From NCBI GenBank assembly GCA_034401135.1, contig JAWZSP010000003.1, positions 3,596,001 to 3,660,000 on the forward strand: a stretch of 64,000 nt of DNA. Direction: 5' to 3'. The notes under the pieces were generated by a model, which was not told where the DNA came from, made no database searches, and saw nothing but the letters and a program-made list of their open reading frames with translations. Positions 22,894 to 32,130 of the stretch are shown here, piece by piece (the first letter of the stretch is position 1; every line of letters starts with the position of its first letter). A program made the translations under genes and the position numbers. The DNA is from Volutella citrinella (lineage: Eukaryota; Ascomycota; Sordariomycetes; Hypocreales; Nectriaceae).

Positions 22894-23474
22894 AGGGCCA
22901 TTCCTAATCAGCAACCAGGCTGATGGGCTGTATGAAGTTGGAAGAAACCGGGGGGGACACTGGCCTAGGACCGCGCCTCCCTCAGACGAATCATGGAAAT
23001 GAAGAAATGCCACGCCGACCTTTTATTATGTGCGCTCTCAGTTCAGGTGATTGCCAAAACTGTAAAAGCAGACTCAAAAAGGTAGCTGGCCGGAAAGCCA
23101 AGTATCTTTGCAGCAGCTGCATAGAAGTTGCAGTTGGTGTACCTATCTAATCGAAATCAGAGCCGTTTAAAGTTCGTGTTCGCCCGGCCCTCAAGGTAGT
23201 CGTGGCTCGCGTCCTGGCTGATCTCGTCTCGGAGATACCCTCAAACTTTTTTTTCAAGAGCCCTTAAATTCAGCAGATTCCCCGTGGAGGATGCCTTCTC
23301 AAGTCTTCCCAGTCATACATCAAGGAACCCCGTTATTCATCAAGGAATATCCCAATCCACTTTCCAAAACCTCTTTCAAGAATTCCCGTCATCACTCCTC
23401 AATTCTTTGCCCAGCTTCACACAAGACACAGCACTTACAGCCAAGGTCGTCTTCACTGTTCAGCATTGCCCAAC
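22894..23474. other. Intergenic
   Basis: About 580 bp. The first 260 bp include a short open frame with two CXXC pairs that I do not accept as a gene. The last 200 bp are a pyrimidine/CA-rich leader before the next ATG. Confidence 0.4.
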
Positions 23475-25175
23475 ATGCCCTGCCTATCCCTAGGTTCACT
23501 GGCCAGAGCCTCCGCTGCGGCGTTAGGACTCTGCGGTATTGCGGCCGGCCTTCCAACAAGCCCCATCAGCAGTTCCCAGACCGTCACCGACCCCAGCACA
23601 TATTCCACCCCATCTCCCAGCCATCTCGCTGAAAGCTCTGTCTCCATTGGGCTCAGCAATCCTGAAAGGGCGGAAATCTCGACAAATCATGACGATCGCG
23701 TTGTCGGGCTTGTCCCGCGGAATGGTACCCTGACAAAGGACGAGGTTGCCCCCGGCAGCATCGATGTCATACTCACCAATGCAACTCCCTATCGATGGAT
23801 AAAGGGCTACTCTCATGCATATCACGTATGGAACTGGCATAAGTTTCCGGATGTCATCAAGCCTGGAGAAACGGTCGTTGTGGATATGCATGCCCTGCTC
23901 GATCCTGATACGGCGGCAGAGGTTGCCTATCACCTGGGAGGCACCAAGAAGCCTATGTCATTCATGATCCAGCATGGGCACATAAAGGCCATGTGGGGAC
24001 ACCCACGGGCCAAGTTTGTCAACGTGCAGCTCCTGGGCGAGCTGGAGACTTTGGGCAACCCCAAGGGCTCCTTGCTTCGCCTGGGTGTTCACGGCAAGCC
24101 GGACAGCGCCAATTTCATCCTGGCTGGTTCAGAGGGAGACTTCGTCTCCAACGACCCCCCAGTGGCTTGGATGCAGTCCATGCTCCCTACCATCGGCCAT
24201 GAGTCTCTCCGAAACATTGTCATGCCGCGATCCCATCACGCCGGTATGTGGAAGGTCACGGAGAAATTCGGCTTGGGTAGGGACTTCAACACGCAGGCTC
24301 AGACCAACAGCCTGTATTACCAGCTAAGGGAGGGCGGTGTGAGGGTTCTAGACATTCGTCCCTTCCTGAAGGGTGGTAAGATCTATGAGTCGCATATGAC
24401 CAGGCTGGTACTCACCTGGCATGGGACTTCCGGTGCCACACTGAGCGACATGATTACAGCTGTCAATAAATTCAACGACGATTATCCCGGGGAGCTCATC
24501 ATATGGGACATTCACCCGAATGAAGCGAGAAAGTATTGGGGCTTCAACAAGATTGAACCCATGGATGCCGGAGGCCACCAAGATCTCTACGAGGCATTCA
24601 AAGGCCTCAAACACAGGGCGTCGGTACCAGATGGCGAGGATCTGACCACCTGGTCATTGAACCAGTTCATCAACAACACCAAGTCAGCCGTCCTCATCCG
24701 CGTCGACGAGACCTGGGCCAAAGAGGAGGCATTCCCTGGAGGCAGGGAAGGGTTCATCTCGACGAGGAACTTCCCCACCGTGCAGCGCTGGAGCGAGATG
24801 GAGTCGTATGTCGACATGTTCGACGACCAGATCAAGGCGATGCGCGAGCACCGGCCCGATCGAGACCGGACGCTCTTCCACTCTGACTGGATCCTCACGC
24901 AGGACGGCCTCGACGTGGCTTTCGGCGCCATCTCCCTGAAGGAACTGGGGCTGTCCGCCTACACGGGCTTGCTCGCGAAGCTGTGGAATGCCGCGACGAC
25001 GCGGACGTATCCGAACTGGCTGGCGCTGGACATGGTGCACGACTCTGAGCCCAAGACGATGGCGGCGGCCATGAATCACTGCTTTGTGGCCAAGAAGTGC
25101 CCCGTCAAGAGCCGGCAGTATGGATACGAGGCTCCTCTGCCTGACAAGGGTGCCAAGGCCAAGGTTGGACACTGA
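23475..25175 (+). CDS. Secreted PI-PLC X-like phosphodiesterase
   Basis: Single exon, 566 residues. A signal peptide (MPCLSLGSLARASAAALGLC, cleavage near residue 25-30) begins at the ATG at 23475. Residues about 80-220 form a beta-rich N-terminal domain (ILTNATPYRWIKGYSHAYHV). The PLC-like TIM barrel begins with NIVMPRSHHAGMWK at about 250, the conserved first catalytic-type His region, followed by GGVRVLDIRPF, the ELIIWDIHP strand and SAVLIRVDETW. The Ca-dependent signature of classical PI-PLC is absent, as in fungal PLC-like phosphodiesterases. Substrate unknown; cleavage of GPI or phosphoinositide head groups outside the cell is inferred from the fold. It converges on a SUR7-type gene, and an unrelated PLC-like gene lies 3.2 kb further on. 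Confidence 0.82.
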   Translation: MPCLSLGSLARASAAALGLCGIAAGLPTSPISSSQTVTDPSTYSTPSPSHLAESSVSIGLSNPERAEISTNHDDRVVGLVPRNGTLTKDEVAPGSIDVILTNATPYRWIKGYSHAYHVWNWHKFPDVIKPGETVVVDMHALLDPDTAAEVAYHLGGTKKPMSFMIQHGHIKAMWGHPRAKFVNVQLLGELETLGNPKGSLLRLGVHGKPDSANFILAGSEGDFVSNDPPVAWMQSMLPTIGHESLRNIVMPRSHHAGMWKVTEKFGLGRDFNTQAQTNSLYYQLREGGVRVLDIRPFLKGGKIYESHMTRLVLTWHGTSGATLSDMITAVNKFNDDYPGELIIWDIHPNEARKYWGFNKIEPMDAGGHQDLYEAFKGLKHRASVPDGEDLTTWSLNQFINNTKSAVLIRVDETWAKEEAFPGGREGFISTRNFPTVQRWSEMESYVDMFDDQIKAMREHRPDRDRTLFHSDWILTQDGLDVAFGAISLKELGLSAYTGLLAKLWNAATTRTYPNWLALDMVHDSEPKTMAAAMNHCFVAKKCPVKSRQYGYEAPLPDKGAKAKVGH

Positions 25176-25632
25176 GTAGCGGGCCAGCAACAGGAGGCCC
25201 ATGAGGTGCAGGCGTTCACGGGATGGAGGACAGGAAATTGGGGTTTTGGAATACACACAAAAAAAAGCATCGAGCGAAGTGATTAGCATTGTTAATGTTG
25301 AAAAACCATTGGCTTTCCCATACGGCCTCGGCCCAATGTAGAGTATCTATCGTCTAAGTCGTGTAAATGCTGATTCCAGACTTTGTGTCCCATATGCCGC
25401 CCCTTGTCCCAAATCTGTAATCTCAAAATCCTGTCTAGAAACAAAGGAAAATTCTCGTGAAACAACAACTCCTCGCTTTCCAAAAAATGCTACCGTTGCC
25501 GTCCGTTTCCAATGAATGAAGCAAGGTCATGAAGCCATCACCTCCCGCGAGGGTGCCTCAACCCGGCCGAATATTCGAAGTGCATGTATTAGCACAAGCC
25601 GCGTCCCAATACGAAAATGCAACACCAAGGAC
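25176..25632. other. Intergenic, convergent 3' regions
   Basis: The 457-bp spacer between two convergent stops contains an A-rich run at about 25255-25267. It is compatible with two 3' UTRs. Confidence 0.45.
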
Positions 25633-26532
25633 CTATTCCGAAGTACCCTGCCCCTGACCCCTCCGCCGCCTCACGAAGGTGGGGAGCGACATCCGGTGAT
25701 GCTTCTCGCTCTGGGCCGTCGTGGACGAGGGGGATCCGACTTCGCGCCTGGAGGGTCTACAACAGCAGCCCATGGCGGCGTGCAGGATGAAGGCGATGTC
25801 TGTGCAGATCGCGGCAATCCACATAAAGGCGAACATCTTGGTGCCAATGTCGGCCCGGATGTTGAGCTGGTCCTGGGCCGTCAGGGCGATCTTGGCAGCG
25901 AAGCTGATGACAGTGGCAATGACGGCGGCCACGGTGACGAGGATGGCGGCGATGGCCCCGAGCAGCGACAGGGCGAGGCTCCACCAGCGGGTGCGGATGG
26001 CGAGGAAGCTGGCGAAGATGAGGACGAAGTTGACGACGGTGCCGCCGACGAAGAAGCCGTGCATGATCTGGGAGCCGATGCGGAGGACGGTGAGGATGGT
26101 GGTGACCTGGGAGGGCAGGGCGATCTGGGCGCCCGAGAGCAGCTCGCTGACGAGGACGGCGACGGGGTTGAACCAGTAGAAGGACTTGGGATCGGAGCAG
26201 AATGTGACGCCTCTGTAGAGTGATTGTTAGAAGCACGTAGGAAACATGTTGTGGTACGGGGGCACTCACTCATCGTTGTAGCCCTCGCAGAAGCTCCAGA
26301 TGCCAATTTGGTAAAAGTCGTGCAATCCCAAGCTGCGGGCGACCGAGTTCAGCAGGTTGCTGTTCTCGACGGAGATTGGGATGACCTGGGACACGTCGAG
26401 CTTGAAGAAGTAAATGTCGTTGAGGATCGGGTTGATGTGGGTGTTGCCGATGCAGACGAGGATGAGGAACGGGATGCTGAGGAAGTAGAAGGAGCTGGCG
26501 GCGATGGCCGTGTTGCGCCGGGCGCTTGTCAT
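25633..26532 (-). CDS. SUR7/PalI family four-TM membrane protein
   Basis: Two exons (26270-26532 and 25633-26212, intron 26213-26269) give 280 residues. Four hydrophobic segments are visible: the N-terminal SFYFLSIPFLILVCIG, then GFFVGGTVVNFVLIFASFL, ALSLLGAIAAILVTVAAVIA and MFAFMWIAAICTDIAFIL. A long first extracellular loop contains SFCEGYNDEGVTFCSDP, the paired-Cys loop typical of claudin-like SUR7/PalI proteins. The cytoplasmic tail starts with CCCRPSRR and is basic, with likely palmitoylation Cys. SUR7 relatives mark eisosome (MCC) membrane domains, whereas PalI/Rim9 acts in pH sensing; the sequence alone does not separate these. An Ala/Gly-rich GC composition yields long antisense open frames here. 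Confidence 0.87.
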
Positions 26533-28396
26533 GATGGACGGGGTCGTGTGAAGCTCTCTCTTCTGTGTCCGGTCCCTTGAAAAGGGCAGCTTGGTCTGTA
26601 TGTGTGTCCGGTCCCTGAAAAGGGCAGCTTGGTCTGTACGTGTGTCCGGTCCGCCTCTGGTGAGTTTACAGACAAAAAATCAAATTATCGACAAAATCAA
26701 AAGATTATCAAAAAGAGTAATGATAAACTTTTTTTTGAGGGATGCAATTTTGGTGTTTGTCCCGTCCGAGCCCAAGGGCCCAAACGGCAGCTTGGCAAAC
26801 GGTCTAGTACTGGGACTGAACTGTCCATTTCGTCATGAGCATGAGCGTCGCAATTCCAAGGATCTCGCGGCACACCCCTGGCGGGGCCCGGAGACGCGGA
26901 CGGGCCAGACGGCAGTGGCCCTTGATCCAGTTGATCGGACACTTTCCCCGTAGGGTCCCCACTCCGGCGGGTCCGGTGCCCACCCACCGGCCACCACAGT
27001 CACCACAACAGGTGGACCCGCCAGAACCCTCCCCTGAGAATCGCTTGGCTGTCTTACTGCAGGCCGCACCACATGCCCCGACCAGGGCGGGCGTTTGGCT
27101 GGGAGACGTTTGTGTTCCATGAGCGCGCGCGTACGTAGTACATCGTATCCGCCAGGCCCTCCCACTTGTTTCCTTTGCCGCCTTTGGGCCTTCAGGACGG
27201 TCGACTGGCAGCCCGTGGTTTGCAGGGCTTGTCAGCTTGCAGGGCCGGCGGCTGGAGATGGTCCGATTGCCAATTGACCTGGCATTGCATTCGGTGCCAT
27301 GAATACGAGCCGCCAGTAAAACGGCCCTAATAATAATTGCAATCGCCAGAGCGAGTGTGCCGTAACTTGCGCGGCGAGCCCTGGTGTTGCGTTGACTGAG
27401 CTGAATGATGACGTGTGCAGCGCTGCGCCCAGCATCGGCTACCAGGCGACCGGCCCATCTAACAGCAGGCGCCCACTGAACCCAGCATGCCGCCCACCTC
27501 AACCCCCCCAACCATTGGATGTCAGCGCGTACCTTACTACGCTGTAGGCCTGTAATTAAGTGCACTGCCTTCCGTTGCCCAACCTGACACCCAGACCATT
27601 AATCACATCGTGAATACGAAAAGCAAAGGCGAGACCCATGACGGCCTAGCGGCGCCGTTTGCCGCGCCGCTCACCATCTCGGACCCCCTTCTCATCTGCA
27701 GTTTCGAGATGGGCAAATCTTGCCCAAACAACCCAAGACAAAAAGAGCTTGCGCACTGTTGCCGCTCAGGCCGGCGGTGCCACCGGCTGGGCTTGGCTTT
27801 GTCGTTAGGGCCCCATCATTATGTCATTGGCTGCGCAACACCAATGGCTACGAATAGAACCAGATGCCTACCATGTGGTTTTTTCTCGTCCGGTGCAACT
27901 GACTCCTCCTTGGCAGGCTGGTGGGAGCGCATTGGCCAAGCTAATATTATCCACCTTGGGTGTCGGTTGCTTCCTGGCCTAATTCACTCCGGCCCCATTT
28001 GATTTTGTTGATGCTGAAGGTTTCCATCGAGGGCAGAGATCGAGACGAGTCCCACTTACTACTACTACTTGCTACCTTGGTCTTTCGCTCCCTTATTGCT
28101 CCATGCCCCAAACGTCATTGTCTCATATCACCTCTCCTCCTTCTTGAACCGACTCTGATCCTCATCACCCCTCAATTCCTCGCTTGGAACTACCGTGAAC
28201 TCTGAAGCAGGATACCCCCACTGAGCCAGCTAGCTGTGCTTCTTCCAACTCCTTGAGAAACGCGGTAGCTACCAGCCGCCATCTCGCACAACTCCCATTA
28301 TACAATCGCTACCTAGGGCACACAGAGATATCATCGAGCTTGCACAATCTCTGTACGCCCTGAACGAACGCCGCCTCTCCCGCCTCCTCGCCCACA
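26533..28396. other. Long divergent spacer SUR7-like / PLC-like
   Basis: About 1.9 kb between divergent starts. It holds a direct tandem repeat next to the SUR7-like start, then an AT-rich patch at about 26660-26750, then GC-rich sequence without credible genes. A TAC microsatellite (four copies) is near 28056. Confidence 0.5.
26564..26653. repeat. Direct tandem repeat of 38-39 bp in the SUR7-like promoter
   Basis: Two nearly identical units (26564-26602 and 26603-26640), each beginning TGTGTCCGGTCCC and containing GAAAAGGGCAGCTTGGTCTG, are followed by a third partial copy (26641-26653). The first unit begins only 32 bp upstream of the SUR7-like ATG, so the repeat is probably in the 5' leader or core promoter. 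Confidence 0.9.
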
Positions 28397-29683
28397 ATGC
28401 ACATCTACCACACCGCAGTGGCGGCGCTGCTATTGTGGTCTCACAACGCCGTGGCACAAAAGGTTTCGCTCACCGATTCATCGCAAGTAACATTTGTCGA
28501 GGGCACCCGGACCGATGTCATCCGCGTGCAGACGGGCGCTCCCACGGGCCCCTATCGAACATATGCCATCAAGATCACGTTGACACAAAGTGCGAGCGAG
28601 ACCAACACTCTCACAAGCACCCTCACTGGGGAATTCACGGGCACCGAGACCACCTCTGTCAACGAGACCGAGACCGAGACGGGCTCTGCCCAGCCCACCA
28701 ACACGCAGCCGTGCAACAACTACGTCGAGCTCTGCACGCGCAAGTACGGCAACATCACCCAGGTTGGCGCCCATAACTCGCCTTTTGTCCGCCCAGGCAA
28801 CTCCGGCTCCAACCAGGCGCTTCCTGTCAAAACGCAGCTTAACGACGGAGTCCGCTTCGTTCAGGCCCAGATCCAATGGCCAAGTAATTCGTCGGTCCCT
28901 CATTTCTGCCACACAACCTGCGACCTGCTCGATGCCGGCCCGATCACGGACTGGCTGACCGAGGTCAGACAGTGGGTTGACGACCACCCGTATGATGTTG
29001 TCACCATCTTGCTGGGAAACGGCAACTACTCGGACCCGTCCCTCTACGTCCCGTACATCCAGCAGACGGGCATTCTCAAGTACGCGTATGAGGCTCCCTA
29101 CCTGCCCATGTCCCTAGAGGACTGGCCGACGCTCGAGTACCTCATTGTCCGCGGCAAGCGCGTCATCATCTTCATGGACTACATGGCCGACCAGAAGAAG
29201 TACCCGTGGCTGCTCGACGAGTTCCCCCAGATGTGGGAGACGCCCTTCAACCCGACGAACCGCAACTTCCCCTGCACCGTCCAGCGGCCCCCCAACCTCG
29301 ACGCGCAGGCCGCCAAGGACAGGCTTTACCTGCTCAACAACAACCTGGCCGCCGAGTTCAACGTCTTTGGCGCCCAGCTCCTCGTCCCCGCCGTGTCGCT
29401 GCTCAACGAGACCAACAACTACACGGGCAAGTACAGCCTCGGTGAGTCGGCCGCCAACTGCCGCGCCGACTGGGGGCGGGCACCCAATGTCCTGAATGTG
29501 GACTATTACAATTACGGCGGCTTTCCGGGGTCCGTCTTTGAGGTTGCGGCGAATATGAACAACGTCACGTACAAGCGCGGCACCTGCTGCGGTACCGTGT
29601 CGGGGGCGTCGCGGCTCCCGGGTGGAGAGGGATCGTGGACATTGCTGGTGATGGCGTTGTTCTCGGCGTACCTCGTGTTTTAA
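28397..29683 (+). CDS. GPI-anchored PI-PLC-like phosphodiesterase
   Basis: Single exon, 428 residues. Signal peptide MHIYHTAVAALLLWSHNAVA, then a Thr/Ser/Glu-rich stalk (residues about 60-110). The PLC-like barrel starts at about 112 with CNNYVELCTRKYGNITQVGA followed by HNSPF, where the His is the expected first catalytic residue. Further markers are LNDGVRFVQAQIQ, HFCHTTCDLLDAGPITDWL, VVTILLGNG and RVIIFMDYMAD. The C-terminus is a weak GPI signal (SGASRLPGGEGSWTLLVMAL). This is a subfamily different from the PLC-like gene at 23475-25175: domain order, Cys content and flanks do not match. Enzymatic activity is inferred, not shown. Confidence 0.83.
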   Translation: MHIYHTAVAALLLWSHNAVAQKVSLTDSSQVTFVEGTRTDVIRVQTGAPTGPYRTYAIKITLTQSASETNTLTSTLTGEFTGTETTSVNETETETGSAQPTNTQPCNNYVELCTRKYGNITQVGAHNSPFVRPGNSGSNQALPVKTQLNDGVRFVQAQIQWPSNSSVPHFCHTTCDLLDAGPITDWLTEVRQWVDDHPYDVVTILLGNGNYSDPSLYVPYIQQTGILKYAYEAPYLPMSLEDWPTLEYLIVRGKRVIIFMDYMADQKKYPWLLDEFPQMWETPFNPTNRNFPCTVQRPPNLDAQAAKDRLYLLNNNLAAEFNVFGAQLLVPAVSLLNETNNYTGKYSLGESAANCRADWGRAPNVLNVDYYNYGGFPGSVFEVAANMNNVTYKRGTCCGTVSGASRLPGGEGSWTLLVMALFSAYLVF

Positions 29684-32130
29684 TGTTTATGTCCATGCTG
29701 CATGACCAGTTCTTGATTAAGAGGGGGGAGCCTGCATTTATCGAATCGGAGCAGAGCGATGTATTCTTGGGATATAGATGGCGTTGATGCATTTAGCAAC
29801 CTGACGCGTCGGATGGAAGGCTGCGTCTTTTGATGATAGATATTAGTATGGAAGATAATTCGACAAGCCCATGCAGCACACAGCCTCATGCATACACAAT
29901 ACAAACCACAATTCAAGTAATTCCACGGTAGATGTCATACCCAAAATCTCAGCCATAGTGTTAGTCCCGCTAAATATGGGTAAATTGTGATCTTGTTGGT
30001 CAATAAACTTGTCTCGGCTTCATGAATATTTTGGTACTCATCTACCCTGCTTTGGATTAGAAATCAGCAACAATGGGCGACACGAGTCTAACCATCGGAA
30101 TTTATTGACCAACAAGCAGTGGTTGCTCGACAAGAGGCCTATGTGTCATGTGCCTCATGCTTTCAACAATACTACACACAGCTTACATGGCTACAGACTG
30201 CATGAGCAACACCACCTCACCCAACCAACCCCAAGCGGTCCTCACGTCCTCGTTGGTTGGTTCAGGGTAGTTCCAGCACGGACATGCAGCATCAAATGCC
30301 GGGGATGGTGCGCACAGAGCACCCGAAAGGGAAACGCTATGGGAGAGGCGAGCCTCAATAGGCTCAAAAAAGCTATGGGGGCCGGCAGCCTTGTGCAGAA
30401 GGGTGCCCATACGGAGACGAAACCCCGACCTTTCGCAGCCGGGGGCAGGGCTGGGAGGGATTATATGAGAGAGGACTATGACATGGGGTCCAGGTAGCTA
30501 GTAGAAGGATGACAAGGGAGCACGAGCTTACGGTAGTTTTGCACTGGAAGGCTTGGATTACCTTATACGATAGGCATATCGCTGCTGAGGGTTTCGAGGC
30601 ATTCCTTTGTCCATTTCGCCAAGGAGCCAGGGGTGCAGGATGGGGAATGGGACCCTTTGGCAGGCGCCATTTTGCAAACAGCGCCACTGCGACACACGTT
30701 GACTGATGCGACCTACGACTGAATTTTGGCTCTGCGTAAATCTTCGGAGGGCTGCAATAGTCTATTTCAGGCAGAGATGACCAGTCTTGAAGCCGAATGG
30801 GCGGAAAGGGGGTGGCAGCCGTTGGGCGGCGGCCGTTCTGTCAGCGCCGACCCAGCCGGCGCAGGAGAGTTTCTAAGGCTCCAGGTCCTGTTGTTAGTGG
30901 GCATCAGTCACCAGTCACCAGTCACCAGTCACCAGCCATCGCCAAGTGCCAGCTGGTGGCAGTCCGCAAATACCTCCACCGACTCGCTCCGTTGCCTTAC
31001 GCTAGCCGGCCAAGGCACACAGCCCGGGCGAACGACTGTTTCGCCGGCGCTGGAATCATTACCAAGGCAGAAAGGGTACTCCGTAGTGGCTCTTGGTACT
31101 CACCTCCTACTACCTTACGTGAGGCATGGTAGGACTTCATACGAAACGCAACAGTGCCGGAGCAGGGGCGCGCTCATTGAACGTCTCGTTTGCTCACGTG
31201 CCCCGGTTCAGTCCGACGGGATCCCCTGCGGCGGACACAGACATACATGATACTATGGATTTAAATATATCATGTATGGCGGGCACCGTCTTGTCTAATT
31301 CGGTGGGAAGCTGCGGGCACACACACCCAGCACCTAATTAGGTGCCTCCTACACCCATTGAGCCAGCCACCGTACCTCACTGTACAATAGCAGCATGCAG
31401 GGCCACAACCAGCCCTACGGGCCGAGCGTCTTTTCAGCTCCAGCCCGGGGTTACGGCTAGAGGGGCATGGCGGGCTCTTGGGGAATAGGGTGGACCAATG
31501 CGCTCCGTCGTACGGCGCCAGGGGCCCTGTCACTGGCTCCCGCCGCCCCTCCCTTGGGGATCTAGGCTGCCTGGGGGCCGCCGGCTCAGCGCCACGGGTC
31601 GGACAATGTGCGTTGGTCATACCTGCCCTGTGGCAGCTCATTCCCAGCGAAAGACTTGGCAGAGCCTCTCGCCCGCGCCTCAAGTCTGCGCGGCATGGGC
31701 GCGAGCAGTTGCTGGCTCGCCCTTCCTCGCTAGGTCGGCGTTAGCGGAGGGCCACCCCAGACAAGGGGGTTAGGCAGTTGTGGTCTGGCGACTGGAGGAG
31801 AGCCGCAAGCTCAGGTCCAATCCCACTCTCGGCCGTGAGCTCTCCGGCGCTGCACGGGCTGGGCTGGCTCAACCTCTCCGCCCGACTTGTCCTGGGCTAG
31901 TCTACGGCCCCTTCTTCCTCTCTACATTCTCTCGTTTTTGCTCATCTGCTTACGGTGCCGTGCCTCTCCTTGCCTAGTGGCATACAATCACTAAACCTCC
32001 GGCGCGTTACTGTCGTTGATTCTCACGCTCGACACACCTCTTGCTCGCCCGAGACTACCTCTGGCAGAGTAACCCGACGATTGCGCCAGGGAGCACTCTC
32101 CCCCATTCGCCATGATAGTGCCCTTGCGAC
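29684..32130. other. Gene-free spacer of 2.4 kb
   Basis: No protein-like frame is seen. The first 350 bp are AT-richer, like a 3' UTR. A short heptamer repeat lies at 30906-30933. The last 400 bp before the DUF3433 gene are C/T-rich, as expected for a promoter and leader. Confidence 0.45.
30906..30933. repeat. Four perfect copies of the heptamer AGTCACC
   Basis: Four head-to-tail copies occupy 30906-30933 in a gene-free spacer. The function is unknown; it may be a simple slippage repeat. Confidence 0.9.

Noticed and set aside
22923..23150. Short open frame with two CXXC pairs resembling a zinc ribbon
   Set aside because: It lies at once downstream of csn3 in the likely 3' UTR, its Cys are accompanied by no other family residue, and the rest of the frame looks random.
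25516..26223. 235-codon plus-strand frame rich in Asp/Glu/Gly
   Set aside because: It is the antisense of the Ala/Val-rich SUR7-like gene; the biased composition is an echo of that coding strand.
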